A stretch of DNA of 40,838 nt from an uncultured Sutterella sp. (GCA_944392755.1 CALXXT010000064.1:1-40838); one strand, 5' to 3'. Positions 6,517 through 16,093 are shown, numbered from the stretch's first letter. The notes: generated by a model from the letters alone, not told the origin. Made by a program: numbers and translations.

Positions 6517-9500
6517 TCAGAGCCGCGCGATCGACTGCCAGACGCGCTCGAGGCGCTTCACGCTGACGGGCATCGGCGTGCGCAGCTGCTGAGCGAAGAG
6601 CGAAACGCGCAGCTCCTCGAGAAGCCAGCCGAAATCCTCCAGATGGGGATCCTCCTCTCCGCGGCGCTCGGCCTTGGCCCGCAGCCACGGCGCGGAGAGC
6701 CGCGCGATGTCGCGCATGCGGGCCCGATCGCGCTCAGGATCCGCCGCATAGCGCTCGAGCCGGTGCACGATCGCCTTCATGTAGCGGGGGTAGTGCGCGA
6801 GCTGCGTCATCGGCACCTTGGCCAGAAAGTGCGGCGGGAAGAGCCGCTCGAGCTGCCCCTTCACGTCTTCGCAGAGTTCGGCCTCCGCGCTGAGGCGCTT
6901 CAGCTTCAGGGGTATCTGCGCGGCGGTCGACGCGACTTCGGTGAGCAGGCGCGTCAATTCGCCCGCCACGAGCGTCATGCGGCTCTTCACGTCCTCGCGC
7001 CGAGCCTCGAAGCTCTCGCGGTCGTGCGGCCAGGGATCGGCAAGCGCCGTCGCGCCGAGCACGCAGTCGACGACGTCGTCGGAAAGCTCGGCCATGTTCT
7101 CGAAGGATTTTTCGAGCCCGGGGACGACGGACGCCTGCATCTGCACGCGGCCGAGGTCGCGGAGCCCGCGCACGATGAAGCGGACCTGCTCCTTGAGCGT
7201 GAGGCGGAAAAGCTTGAGAAGTCCCCGGCGGTGGGCCCTCTTCGCCTGCGCAGGATCGTCGAAGACGTCGATCGCGCAGTGCTCTCCCGCGTCGACGAGC
7301 GCGGGATGCCCGATCAGGGTCTGACCGCGGCGCTCGATCTCCATCAGCTCGGGGAGCTCGCCGAAAGTCCAGTCCGTGATGGTTTCGGCCAGATCGGCCG
7401 CGACGGCCGCATCCTCCTGCGCAACGCTGCGGAAGGTCTTCTGAGCCTCCACGCCGAGCGATGCGCGCAGCTGCGCAAGGTTGCGCCCCATGTCGAGCTG
7501 ACGGCCGTGCTCGTCGACCACCTTGAAGTTGAGGATGAGATGCGCTTCGAGCTGCTCGGGCTTGAAGTCCTTCGGCGCGCACTCGACGCCCGCCTCCTCG
7601 CGCACGTCTTCGGCAAGCGCGGCCAGGAAGCCCTTCGGCTGCGGCATGCCGCCTCCGGTGCGGGTGAAGAATCCCTTGGCGTACTCGGCAAGGGGGAGCA
7701 CGTGACGGCGGATTTTCTGCGGGAGCGTTTTGAGAAGCGCCTGCGCCTTCTCGCGCACCATGCCCGGAACAAGCCATTCGCATCGCACCGGATCGATCTG
7801 GTTGAGCGCGTAGAGCGGCACCGTCATCGTAACGCCGTCCCGCGGACTTCCGGGTTCGAAGTGGTAGGCGAGCGGCATCTTCACCCCGGCCATTTCGATC
7901 GACTTCGGGAAGAAGTCGAGCCCCGTGCCTTCCGCGGCATGCCGCATGAGGTCGGCCTTCGTGAGGCGCAGAATCTTCGGATCGGACTTCTCGGCCTTCT
8001 CGAGCCAGAGCTCGAGCGCGCGCTGCGAGGCGACGTCCTTCGGAATGCGCTCGTCGTAAAACCGAAAGATCATGTCGTCGTCGACCAGGACGTCGGGGCG
8101 GCGCGTTTTATGCTCGAGCTCTTCGATTTCGCGGATAAGCCGGGAGTTCGCCCGCCAAAAGGCGGCCTTGGTTTCAATCTCCCCTGCAACGAGCCCCTCG
8201 CGGATCATGATTTCGCGCGAAAGCGCCGGATCGTGCGGCTCAAAGCGCACGCGCCGCTGCTGATAAATCGTGAGGCCGTAGAGCGTGCCGCGCTCGAAGG
8301 CGACCACCTCGCCGCGGCGCTTCTCCCAGTGCGGTTCGCTCCACGAGCGTCGGACGAGGCTACCGGCCGCCGCCTCGATCCACTCGGGCTCGATGTCGGC
8401 GACGCATCGCGCGTAGAGCTTCGTCGTCTCCATGATCTGCGCGGCGAAGATCCAGCGGCCCGACTTCTTGACGCGCACGGACCCGGGCCAAATCCAGAAC
8501 TTGATCCCTCGGGCGCCGTTGTAGGGCGGCATCCGCCGGTCGGCCTCAACCGCCTTCTGGCCGATGTTGCCGAGAAGCCCGGAGAGGAGCGATCGGTGCA
8601 CCTCCTCGAACGTGGCGGGAGCCGCATTCAGGCGCCAGCCGAATTCGGCCGTCATCGCCTCGAGCTGGCGCTCGACGTCGCGCCACTCCCGCAGGCGGCG
8701 GGGCGAGAGGAAGCGGCGCTTGAGATCGGCGTCGAACTTGCGGTTGCTTTCCTTCTGCGCGCGTCCCTTTTCGACCCAGTCCCAGAGCTTCACGTAGCTG
8801 AGGAAGTCCGACGAAGGATCCGAGAGCTGACGGTGCGCCTCGTCCGCAGCCTGCTGCGCTTCGAGCGGACGCTCGCGCGGATCCTGCACGGACAGTCCCG
8901 AAGCAATGATGAGCAGTTCGCGCAGCGCCCCGCGGCGGCTTCCTTCGAGAAGCATGCGTCCGAGCTTCGGATCGACGGGGAGCTTCGCGAGCTCGCGGCC
9001 AACGGGCGTGAGCCCCTCGGCGTCGTCGACGGCGCCCAGTTCGTGAAGGATCGCGTAGCCGTCCGCAATCGCCTTCGGGGGCGGCGTCTGCACGAAGGGG
9101 AATTCCCGGATGTCGCCAAGCTTCAGAGCCGTCGCGCGCAGGATCACCGCGGCCAGGTTCGAGCGCATGATCTCGGGATCTGTGAAGGCCGGACGCCTGG
9201 CGTAGTCCTCCTCGTCGTAAAGACGGATGCAGATGCCCGCCGCGACGCGGCCGCAGCGCCCGGCGCGCTGGTCGGCCGAAGCCCGGCTCACGGGCTCGAC
9301 CAGGAGCTGCTCGACCTTCGAGCGGTAGGAGTAGCGCTTCACGCGCGCGAGCCCCGTGTCGACGACGAAGCGGATGCCGGGCACGGTGAGGGAGGTTTCC
9401 GCGACGTTCGTCGCGAGCACGATGCGACGCGCTCCGCTCGGACGGAAGACGCGCTCCTGATCGGCCGCGGAGAGGCGCGCGAAAAGCGGGAGAATCTCGA

Positions 9501-10770
9501 CGGAGGCGGGACGCGTTCGGCGAAGCTCCTCGGCCGCCTCCCGAATTTCCCGCTCGCCGGGAAGAAAGACGAGGATGTCGCCGCGTCCGGAGAGCTCGAG
9601 CTCGGCCACCGCGCGGTCGATCGCCGCCACCATCGTGCGGTCGTCGTCCTCGTCGGCGTCCTCGACCGGACGCCAGCGGATTTCGACGGGATACGTGCGC
9701 CCGGAAATCGTAAGGACCGGCGCAGGCCTGCCGTTTTCGGCGAAATGCTCGGCGAAGCGCTCCGCGTCGATCGTCGCCGAAGTGACGATCACCTTGAGGT
9801 CGGGGCGCCGCGGCAGAAGCCGCTTCAGGTATCCGAGAAGAAAGTCGATGTTGATCGAGCGCTCGTGCGCTTCGTCGATGATGATCGTGTCGTAGGCTCT
9901 GAGGAGCGGATCCGTCTGCGTTTCGGCCAGAAGAATCCCGTCCGTCATGAGCTTGATCGAAGCGCCCGCCGACGTATGGTCCGTGAAGCGGACCTTGTAG
10001 CCCACGACCTCTCCGGGCTCGGTCTTCAGTTCTTCGGCGATGCGCTTGGCGATCGAGCTCGCCGCAATGCGCCTCGGCTGCGTATGACCGATGCGGCCGG
10101 TGCGGCCGCGGCCCGCCATGAGGGCGATCTTCGGGAGCTGCGTCGTCTTGCCCGATCCCGTTTCGCCGCAGACGACGACGACCTGATGCGAGCGGATCGC
10201 GCGGATGATTTCATCGGCGCGATCCGACACGGGGAGTCCCGCCGCGAGCGAAAAGGGCGGAACCGGATGCCGGATCTCCTCAAAGGGACGCCGCGGGCTC
10301 CGCTCGCGGCGCGCTTCCCTCGCCTGAGGCTTCGGAGCCGTCCGAGCAGCGTTCGCCGCCAGGGGTGCGCCCTTCGCCGGGCCGGCCGCCTTCGCCGCCT
10401 CCGCGCGCGGCTTGCCGCGGCGCTTCTCGGGCCGCGCGGGCTTCGCGCCTTCGGCAGGCGCCGCGCCTGAGCTGAGGAGCGCATGCGCGAGCGACCCCGA
10501 AGAACGGACTTCGGCCCGGAGCTTCGGCGAGGCGGCATCGCGGCGCGCGCCCGAAGGCGCGGCGGCGCGCGGCGCAGCCCCTTGCGGCGCCTTCGCCGCA
10601 GGATCCGGCGCCCGGCCGCGCAGGCGCTTCTTTTCGCGCCTCGCCGCCAGCGCTTCGGCCTCCTCCTTCGCGCGCAGCTCGGCCTCCTTTCGGCGGGTTT
10701 CGGCAAGAGCCGCATCCACGTCGGCTCTGACTTTCTGGAAAGCGGCGAATAGGGCTCGGTCGGCGGCCAT
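6517..10770 (-). CDS. hrpA: ATP-dependent RNA helicase HrpA (DEAH box)
   Basis: HrpA is a large DEAH-box RNA helicase that, in E. coli, helps release stalled ribosomes and process mRNA. The 1417-residue product is longer than E. coli HrpA (about 1300). The helicase core shows GETGSGKTT (202-210), DEAH (299-302), SAT (331-333) and QRAGRCGR (501-508, motif VI). The winged-helix/ratchet, OB-fold and long C-terminal DUF3418-type region follow. The first 165 residues are a low-complexity Ala/Arg/Lys/Pro-rich extension. ATG 10770 is chosen because GGAG lies 9 nt upstream; a start at 10848 is in frame but has no such signal. A TACAAT -10-like block on the minus strand (10852-10847) might belong to its promoter. 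Strong third-position GC makes a long spurious frame on the opposite strand. Confidence 0.95.
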   Translation of the reverse strand: MAADRALFAAFQKVRADVDAALAETRRKEAELRAKEEAEALAARREKKRLRGRAPDPAAKAPQGAAPRAAAPSGARRDAASPKLRAEVRSSGSLAHALLSSGAAPAEGAKPARPEKRRGKPRAEAAKAAGPAKGAPLAANAARTAPKPQAREARRERSPRRPFEEIRHPVPPFSLAAGLPVSDRADEIIRAIRSHQVVVVCGETGSGKTTQLPKIALMAGRGRTGRIGHTQPRRIAASSIAKRIAEELKTEPGEVVGYKVRFTDHTSAGASIKLMTDGILLAETQTDPLLRAYDTIIIDEAHERSINIDFLLGYLKRLLPRRPDLKVIVTSATIDAERFAEHFAENGRPAPVLTISGRTYPVEIRWRPVEDADEDDDRTMVAAIDRAVAELELSGRGDILVFLPGEREIREAAEELRRTRPASVEILPLFARLSAADQERVFRPSGARRIVLATNVAETSLTVPGIRFVVDTGLARVKRYSYRSKVEQLLVEPVSRASADQRAGRCGRVAAGICIRLYDEEDYARRPAFTDPEIMRSNLAAVILRATALKLGDIREFPFVQTPPPKAIADGYAILHELGAVDDAEGLTPVGRELAKLPVDPKLGRMLLEGSRRGALRELLIIASGLSVQDPRERPLEAQQAADEAHRQLSDPSSDFLSYVKLWDWVEKGRAQKESNRKFDADLKRRFLSPRRLREWRDVERQLEAMTAEFGWRLNAAPATFEEVHRSLLSGLLGNIGQKAVEADRRMPPYNGARGIKFWIWPGSVRVKKSGRWIFAAQIMETTKLYARCVADIEPEWIEAAAGSLVRRSWSEPHWEKRRGEVVAFERGTLYGLTIYQQRRVRFEPHDPALSREIMIREGLVAGEIETKAAFWRANSRLIREIEELEHKTRRPDVLVDDDMIFRFYDERIPKDVASQRALELWLEKAEKSDPKILRLTKADLMRHAAEGTGLDFFPKSIEMAGVKMPLAYHFEPGSPRDGVTMTVPLYALNQIDPVRCEWLVPGMVREKAQALLKTLPQKIRRHVLPLAEYAKGFFTRTGGGMPQPKGFLAALAEDVREEAGVECAPKDFKPEQLEAHLILNFKVVDEHGRQLDMGRNLAQLRASLGVEAQKTFRSVAQEDAAVAADLAETITDWTFGELPELMEIERRGQTLIGHPALVDAGEHCAIDVFDDPAQAKRAHRRGLLKLFRLTLKEQVRFIVRGLRDLGRVQMQASVVPGLEKSFENMAELSDDVVDCVLGATALADPWPHDRESFEARREDVKSRMTLVAGELTRLLTEVASTAAQIPLKLKRLSAEAELCEDVKGQLERLFPPHFLAKVPMTQLAHYPRYMKAIVHRLERYAADPERDRARMRDIARLSAPWLRAKAERRGEEDPHLEDFGWLLEELRVSLFAQQLRTPMPVSVKRLERVWQSIARL

Positions 10771-10922
10771 GCAGGGGATCTCCGGGTTTGCGCGTGCGTT
10801 CACAAGAGCGGGCGTGGACGCGAAGGCCTCCGCCCGACAGGCCGACATTGTAGTGACTTCATCCGGCGGCCCCGCCGCGGCGTAGACTTTCCTTGAGTTT
10901 TAAGTCCTTCCCGGAGGATGGC

Positions 10923-12350
10923 ATGCACGACTTTCACGCTCAGTTCATCGACGGCGTCTGGACGCCGTCGAGCGCATCGGAACGCATTGCGCTCGTCAAT
11001 CCCGCGACGGGTGAAGCTTTCGAATGGGTGCCGGACGGCACGCCCGACGACGCCGCGCGCGCCGTTGCGGCCGCCCGCGCGGCATTCCCCCTCTGGGCCG
11101 CCCGCCCCATGCAGGACCGCGTCGCGCTCATGCGCGCGATGCTCGAGCGTCTGCGCGCGAAGGCCGACGACATCGTGCGCCTCGAAGTGCTCGAGCTCGG
11201 AAGTCCCGAAGGCTTCGCCCGCTCGACCCACTGCGACTATCAGTTCGCGCGCATCGAGAGCTACATCGGCATTGCCGAGAAGCTGCCCCTCGAGCTTTCC
11301 TACCCGCAGAGCCTCGTTCTGCGCGAGCCTCTCGGGGTCGTCGCCTGCATCACGCCTTGGAATTACCCCTTGGGCCAGGTCGTGCAGAAGGTGATTCCGG
11401 CCGTTCTCATGGGCAATGCGGTTGTGCTCAAGCCGAGCCAGCACACGCCCCTCACGGCCCATCTCCTCATGGAGGCCTTCGCGGAGGCGGGCTTCCCGAA
11501 GGGCGTCGTCAACCTCGTCTGCGGACGCGGAAGCGTCTTGGGCGAAGCCCTCGTGCGCAGCCCCGACGTTTCGATGGTGTCCTTCACGGGATCGACGCGC
11601 GTCGGCGCGGCGCTCGCCGCCGAAGCGATGCGGGGACTGAAGCGCGTGAGCCTCGAATTGGGCGGAAAGTCTCCCTTCGTCTGGCTCGAAGGCATGCCGG
11701 ACTACGAGCCCGCCGCGCGGCAGCTCCTCAATTCCGTGCTTCTCAATTCGGGGCAGACCTGCACGGCGCTCTCGCGCCTCCTCGTGCCACGCGCCATGCT
11801 CCCCGAGGTCGAGGCGCTTCTGCTCAGGCTCCTACCCGAGTACCCCGTCGGCGACCCGCGCGATCCCGCGGTGAAGGTGGGGCCGCTCGCCTCGCGCGCG
11901 CAGTACGACAAGGTGCGCGGCTACATCAAGCTCGGCCTCGAGGAGGGCGCGCGCCTTGTGGCGGGGCGCATTCCCGAGGCCGAACCCCCTCGCGGATTTT
12001 TCGTCGAGCCCGTCGTCTTCTCCGACGTCGCCAACGACATGCGGATCGCCCGCGAGGAAATCTTCGGCCCCGTCCTCTCGATCATCCCGTACGACGACGA
12101 GGAGGAGGCGGTTCGAATCGCGAACGACACGCCCTACGGGCTCAACGCCGCCGTCTTCGGCCCGAAGGCCCGGGCGCTCGAGACGGCTCGGCGGATCGAG
12201 GCGGGAAACGTCTACGTGAACGACAGCCCCCGAGACATCGCGGCGCCCTTCGGCGGATACAAGGCTTCGGGCATCGGACGCGAAGGCGGCGATGCGGGAC
12301 TTCTCGAATTCACGCAGCTCAAGGCGATTTTCGAGCACGGTTCGCTCTGA
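10923..12350 (+). CDS. NAD(P)-dependent aldehyde dehydrogenase
   Basis: The 475-residue protein is a complete member of the aldehyde dehydrogenase superfamily, oxidising an aldehyde to the acid with NAD(P)+ in the cytoplasm. Visible motifs are TPWNYPL (144-150, cofactor pocket), the FTGSTRVG loop (221-228), SLELGGKSP with general base Glu245, NSGQTC with nucleophile Cys280, and EEIFGPV towards the C terminus. ATG 10923 has GGAGGA a few bases upstream; an in-frame TTG at 10893 is less likely. The substrate cannot be read from the sequence, and no pathway partner is adjacent. Its sequence resembles the broad family of betaine, succinate semialdehyde and aromatic aldehyde dehydrogenases. Promoter signals are weak: TAGACT at 10883-10888 has no good -35. 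Confidence 0.93.
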   Translation: MHDFHAQFIDGVWTPSSASERIALVNPATGEAFEWVPDGTPDDAARAVAAARAAFPLWAARPMQDRVALMRAMLERLRAKADDIVRLEVLELGSPEGFARSTHCDYQFARIESYIGIAEKLPLELSYPQSLVLREPLGVVACITPWNYPLGQVVQKVIPAVLMGNAVVLKPSQHTPLTAHLLMEAFAEAGFPKGVVNLVCGRGSVLGEALVRSPDVSMVSFTGSTRVGAALAAEAMRGLKRVSLELGGKSPFVWLEGMPDYEPAARQLLNSVLLNSGQTCTALSRLLVPRAMLPEVEALLLRLLPEYPVGDPRDPAVKVGPLASRAQYDKVRGYIKLGLEEGARLVAGRIPEAEPPRGFFVEPVVFSDVANDMRIAREEIFGPVLSIIPYDDEEEAVRIANDTPYGLNAAVFGPKARALETARRIEAGNVYVNDSPRDIAAPFGGYKASGIGREGGDAGLLEFTQLKAIFEHGSL

Positions 12351-12392
12351 CGCGCCCGCTGCGTTTCGCGTAGACTTTTCTTCCGCTTTTTC

Positions 12393-12418
12393 GGAACCGG
12401 CGCCGCGGCGCCGGTTCC
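12393..12418. repeat. 26-bp perfect GC-rich palindrome between ALDH and yggX
   Basis: A perfect 13+13 bp inverted repeat with arm GGAACCGGCGCCG and no spacer. It lies 42 bp after the aldehyde dehydrogenase stop and ends 31 bp before the yggX start. No T-run follows on either strand; CTTTTT precedes it on the plus strand. It may be a Rho-assisted stop or mRNA-protecting stem, or a dimeric protein binding site. Function is unknown. Confidence 0.7.
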
Positions 12419-12449
12419 TCCGCCCACTTTGCAGAGAAGGAGAACTCAC

Positions 12450-12728
12450 ATGCCGCGCATGGTGCAGTGCGTCAAATTGAAGAAGGAAGCCGAAGGTCTC
12501 GTCTACCCGCCCTTTCCCGGGGAGCTCGGCGTGCGCATTTGGCGCAGCGTGAGCAAGGAGGCGTGGGACACCTGGACGCGCCTGCAGACGATGATGGTGA
12601 ACGAATTCGGCCTCAACCTCGCGGATCCCGCCGCGCGCAAGCACCTTCAGGAGCAGTGCGAGCGCTATTTCTTCGAGGACGCGCAGGTCGAGATTCCGAA
12701 CTTCGTCGCTCCCGAAAAGAAGGATTAA
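12450..12728 (+). CDS. yggX: Fe(2+)-trafficking protein YggX
   Basis: A 92-residue cytoplasmic protein of the YggX family, which helps protect iron-sulfur clusters from oxidative damage and may move iron. The conserved cysteine is Cys7 in MPRMVQCVKLKKEAEG. The family core follows: PGELGVRIWRSVSKEAW, then QTMMVNEFGLNL, then the C-terminal helix with YFFEDAQVEIPNF. Length matches the family (about 90). ATG 12450 is preceded by AGAAGGAG with good spacing; an upstream in-frame start at 12429 would overlap that site. A possible -10 TAGACT (12371-12376) lies upstream of the palindrome. A strong terminator closes the unit. Confidence 0.95.
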   Translation: MPRMVQCVKLKKEAEGLVYPPFPGELGVRIWRSVSKEAWDTWTRLQTMMVNEFGLNLADPAARKHLQEQCERYFFEDAQVEIPNFVAPEKKD

Positions 12729-12753
12729 CCTCCCCGTCCCGACAAAGACGACG

Positions 12754-12791
12754 AAGCGCCCGAGGGAAGAGCTCCTCCCGGGCGCTTTTTT
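12754..12791 (+). terminator. intrinsic terminator after yggX
   Basis: The stem AAGCGCCCG/CGGGCGCTT (12754-12762 with 12779-12787) is followed by TTTTTT (12786-12791). It lies between yggX and the converging rpiA, 28 bp from the rpiA stop, and may also slow transcription coming from rpiA, although that side lacks a clean T-run. Confidence 0.9.
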
Positions 12792-12818
12792 GCGGAATCC
12801 GCGCGTCCCCGCGCCGCC

Positions 12819-13481
12819 TCAGCGCTCGAAGGTCTTCACGCCTTCGGCCGTGCCGAGGAGAAGCACGTCCGCGCCGCGGCGCGCAAAGAGCCCCACGGTG
12901 ACGACGCCCGGCCACGAATTGACTTCGTCCTCAAGCGCCGCGGGATCCTGGATGCTCAGGCCCGAGGCGTCGAGAATCGCGCACCCGTTGTCGGTCGTGA
13001 AGTCGCGCAGCGCCACCTTGGCGCCCAGGGCCTCGAGGCGACGGGCGACGGAGCGGGCCGCCATCGGGATCACCTCGACGGGCAGGGGAAAGCGTCCGAG
13101 CACGTCGACCGACTTCGATGCGTCCGCAATGCAGACGAAGCGCTTCGAGACGGAAGCGACGATCTTTTCGCGCGTGAGCGCGCCGCCTCCGCCCTTCACC
13201 ATGGCGAAGTGGGGATCGATTTCGTCGGCGCCGTCGACGTACACCTCGATTTCCTCGACCTCGTTGAGGTCGAGCACCTTGAAGCCGAGCGCCTCGAGGC
13301 GCTTCGTCGAACGCACGGACGAGGAGACGCAGGCGGGAATCGAATCGCGAATCGCCGCGAGTTCGTCGATGAAGAGGTCCACGGTGGAACCCGTGCCGAC
13401 GCCGAGAACGGCGCCGGGCTTGACGTAGCGGATGGCGGCACGCGCCACTTCGCGCTTGAGAGCGGTTTGATCGATGGTCAT
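12819..13481 (-). CDS. rpiA: ribose-5-phosphate isomerase A
   Basis: RpiA interconverts ribose 5-phosphate and ribulose 5-phosphate in the pentose phosphate pathway. The 220-residue product matches the family (E. coli 219). Motifs are GTGST (29-33, phosphate loop), DGADEID (83-89) and [11 protein letters not shown] (96-106), which carries the catalytic Glu105. ATG 13481 gives the normal length; the frame stays open upstream to 13574 but would add an unlikely 31-residue tail. A TACAAT -10-like block on the minus strand (13553-13548) could belong to its promoter. A small hairpin AGCGCCC/GGGCGCT (about 13522-13538) lies in the presumed leader. Confidence 0.96.
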   Translation of the reverse strand: MTIDQTALKREVARAAIRYVKPGAVLGVGTGSTVDLFIDELAAIRDSIPACVSSSVRSTKRLEALGFKVLDLNEVEEIEVYVDGADEIDPHFAMVKGGGGALTREKIVASVSKRFVCIADASKSVDVLGRFPLPVEVIPMAARSVARRLEALGAKVALRDFTTDNGCAILDASGLSIQDPAALEDEVNSWPGVVTVGLFARRGADVLLLGTAEGVKTFER

Positions 13482-13641
13482 GAGCTTGGGGAAAGTAAGG
13501 GATGGCGTTGGGTGAGGGTCAAGCGCCCGAAGGGCGCTCGGACGAGCATTGTAGAAGATCGCTCGGCCTGGCATAGAATGGCACCCACTCGACCGATCCT
13601 TCGGAGCATCCCGCAGCTCCCCTCATTCCATCCTTCGAGCC

Positions 13642-16014
13642 ATGTGCTTTTCCTCGAACGAATTCTCGAACGAAGCCACGTCGAGCGCCTTTCGGCGCCT
13701 CCACGGGCACGACCTCGTCCCATCGCCCTCCATTTCCCGGATCTCGACGCTTGCGGCGTGGGTGGCGCTCGTCCTCCTCACACTCTTCATCGGAGGCATC
13801 GGCTGGCTCGTGATCGACAACGAGCAGAGCGCGGAGCGCGTCCGCCTCAAGCGCTCGGCCGAACTCGTCGTGCGCACGATGGAGTCGCGCCTCCTCGCGA
13901 CGACCGAAGACCTCCGGCGCTCGAGTCCGCCCCTTTTCGTTCACGGCACCGACCTCCATGCGGATGAAGCGCGGAGAACCGCGCTCGACTTCATGGCCGA
14001 GCGCCGCGAGGTGCTTGAGCTCGCCCTCGTCGACCGCGCCGGCACGGTGCGCGCCGACTGGTGCTCGGACGTGCAGCCCGTGAGGCCCCTCTTCGAGCGG
14101 GGACTGCCGCTGCCGAGCCAGCATGCGGCGCTCTCCGCGCTTTCCGCGCTCGAGCTCGGCGCTTCGGAAATTTCGAACTTCTACGTGCGCCCCGGCATGG
14201 GGCAGGTCTACGCCGATCTCGCCGTCCCGTCCGCGCGCGGCGGCGCCGCGCTCATCGCCCGCATCAACGTCTCGAAGCTGCTTGTCGATGCGGCGGAGCA
14301 GGCCTCGGCGAGCGACTACCAATACCGAATCCTCGTCGACGGCCGGCCACTCCTGCCGCCGAACGAGGAGACCTCGCCCCTCAAGCGCTACCTCCTCTCC
14401 TACGAAGTGCCGATCGCCTTTCTCGGCTTTTCGCATGCGGGAAACGCGACGCTTGTCGTTGAAAACTACCTCCACGCCGTCTTTTCGAACCACAAGCTTT
14501 CGCTCATCGCCGTCTTCGGCCTCGGCGCGATGCTGATGCTCGCCGTGGGGTTCCTCATCTACTTCCAGCGCCTGCAGCATCGAGCCCACCAAATGCTCTC
14601 GGCGGAATATTCGCTGCGCCGCGCGATGTCCGAGTCGGCCGTCGTGGGCCTGCGCGTCACCGACCGTCAGGGCAGGATTCTCTTCGTGAACGAAACCTTC
14701 CAGAAGATCGTCGGCTGGAGCGCCGAGGACCTTCTCGACCGCACGCCCCCCTATCCCTACTGGGACGAACCGATCGACGAGCGCACCGAACAGCTCCTCT
14801 CCGACCCGAGCGACCACACCGAAGCGATCACGCTGAGGGCGCGCCGCAAGTCGGGCGACGCCTTCTACGCCGAGATGCGGCTCTCGCCGCTGCGCACCGA
14901 AAGCGGCCGCACGATCGGCTGCATCGGCGCGCTCTACGACATCACGCCGCGCATCCTCGCCCAGGAGCGGCTCGAGGCCGCGCACGAGCGCTTCATGCTC
15001 GTCGTCGAATCGATGAATTCGCTCATCGCGGTGCTCGATCCGGACGAACGGACGAACCTTCTCTTCGCGAACGCCTCCTACGCGCGCTACTTCGGCGAGG
15101 ATGCGGCGGGCGCCGTGCGGCTTCTCGCCAAAATGGAGGCGACGCCCAAGTCCGTCCTCGGCGAAGGGATCTACGACGAGCCCTCGAAGCAGTGGTTCGA
15201 CGTGCGCGAGAAGGTGATCATCTGGACGGACAGCCAGCCCGCGCTCCTGCTCGTCGCCGCCAACATCACGGTCCGGCGAGAGCTCGAGATTTCCCGCGAC
15301 GCCATTCAGAAGCGGGTCGAGGCGACGAACCGCCTCGTCACGATGGGCGAAATGGCCAGCTCGCTCGCGCACGAGCTCAATCAGCCGCTCGCGGCGATTT
15401 CGAACTACGCCGGCGGCGCCATGACGATGCTCGAATCCGGAAAGCTCTCGGCCGAGCGGGCGAAGGAGGCCTTCCGCAAGATCGAGAATCAGGCGCAGCG
15501 CACGGGACGCATCATTCAGCGCATCCGCGGCTTCGGGAAGAAGAGCGACCCCAATCTCGAGCCCGTCGACGTCTCGTCGGTGCTCCAGGAAACGATGGAG
15601 CTCGCGCTCCTGCAGGCCCGCAAGCTCGAGGCGGCCGTCGCCGTCGACGCGCCTTCGGAGCTTCCGAAGATTTTGGGCGACGCCGTCATGATCGAGCAGC
15701 TCCTCCTCAACCTTCTCAAGAACGCGATGGAAGCCGTGCGCGAAAGCGACAACCGCACGGTGGAGCTGCGCGTGCGCGCCGAAGCGGCGGGGGTGCGGTT
15801 TTCGGTCGTCGACCACGGCCCCGGCGTTGCGCCCTCGCAGAAGCAGGAGCTTTTCGACGCCTTCTACAGCACGAAGGCGAACGGCATGGGCATGGGCCTC
15901 AACATCTGCCGCTCGATCGCGGAGCTTCACGGCAGCCGCATCGAGGTCGACGACACGCCGGGCGGAGGCGCCACCTTCTCCTTCCTCGTGCCGCTTGCCG
16001 CAAAGAACGCCTAG
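13642..16014 (+). CDS. DctS-like PAS sensor histidine kinase
   Basis: A 790-residue membrane sensor kinase, first half of a two-component pair. A transmembrane helix at about 36-58 and another at about 290-312 enclose a periplasmic sensor domain of some 230 residues. Two cytoplasmic PAS domains follow (about 325-440 and 445-560); the first contains the PPYPYW motif seen in DctS-type kinases. The dimerisation helix has His577 in SLAHELNQPLAAISNYAGG, typical of the FixL/DctS branch. The ATPase domain shows the N box LLNLLKNAMEAV (about 688-700), DHGPGV (about 723) and GMGMGLNI (about 748). By similarity it may sense C4-dicarboxylates or related acids, but the ligand is inferred. No Shine-Dalgarno sequence is obvious at ATG 13642. 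The response regulator starts 79 bp downstream. Confidence 0.9.
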   Translation: MCFSSNEFSNEATSSAFRRLHGHDLVPSPSISRISTLAAWVALVLLTLFIGGIGWLVIDNEQSAERVRLKRSAELVVRTMESRLLATTEDLRRSSPPLFVHGTDLHADEARRTALDFMAERREVLELALVDRAGTVRADWCSDVQPVRPLFERGLPLPSQHAALSALSALELGASEISNFYVRPGMGQVYADLAVPSARGGAALIARINVSKLLVDAAEQASASDYQYRILVDGRPLLPPNEETSPLKRYLLSYEVPIAFLGFSHAGNATLVVENYLHAVFSNHKLSLIAVFGLGAMLMLAVGFLIYFQRLQHRAHQMLSAEYSLRRAMSESAVVGLRVTDRQGRILFVNETFQKIVGWSAEDLLDRTPPYPYWDEPIDERTEQLLSDPSDHTEAITLRARRKSGDAFYAEMRLSPLRTESGRTIGCIGALYDITPRILAQERLEAAHERFMLVVESMNSLIAVLDPDERTNLLFANASYARYFGEDAAGAVRLLAKMEATPKSVLGEGIYDEPSKQWFDVREKVIIWTDSQPALLLVAANITVRRELEISRDAIQKRVEATNRLVTMGEMASSLAHELNQPLAAISNYAGGAMTMLESGKLSAERAKEAFRKIENQAQRTGRIIQRIRGFGKKSDPNLEPVDVSSVLQETMELALLQARKLEAAVAVDAPSELPKILGDAVMIEQLLLNLLKNAMEAVRESDNRTVELRVRAEAAGVRFSVVDHGPGVAPSQKQELFDAFYSTKANGMGMGLNICRSIAELHGSRIEVDDTPGGGATFSFLVPLAAKNA

Positions 16015-16093
16015 AAACCTTGAGCGATTCGAGATTTCCCCGACCGATTGGTTAAAATAAACCGCATTTCTTCATGAGCACGAGGTTCCATCC

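Noticed and set aside
6118-10470. A 1450-codon open frame on the plus strand opposite hrpA
   Set aside because: It mirrors hrpA codons in a high-GC gene, has Arg/Leu/Glu/His/Asp-rich composition with no domain signature, and begins inside the PBP gene without a ribosome binding site. hrpA has all helicase motifs.
13519-15930. An 803-codon open frame on the minus strand opposite the sensor kinase
   Set aside because: It is a shadow of the kinase reading frame; no recognisable motif, composition typical of antisense frames, and the kinase has complete catalytic boxes.
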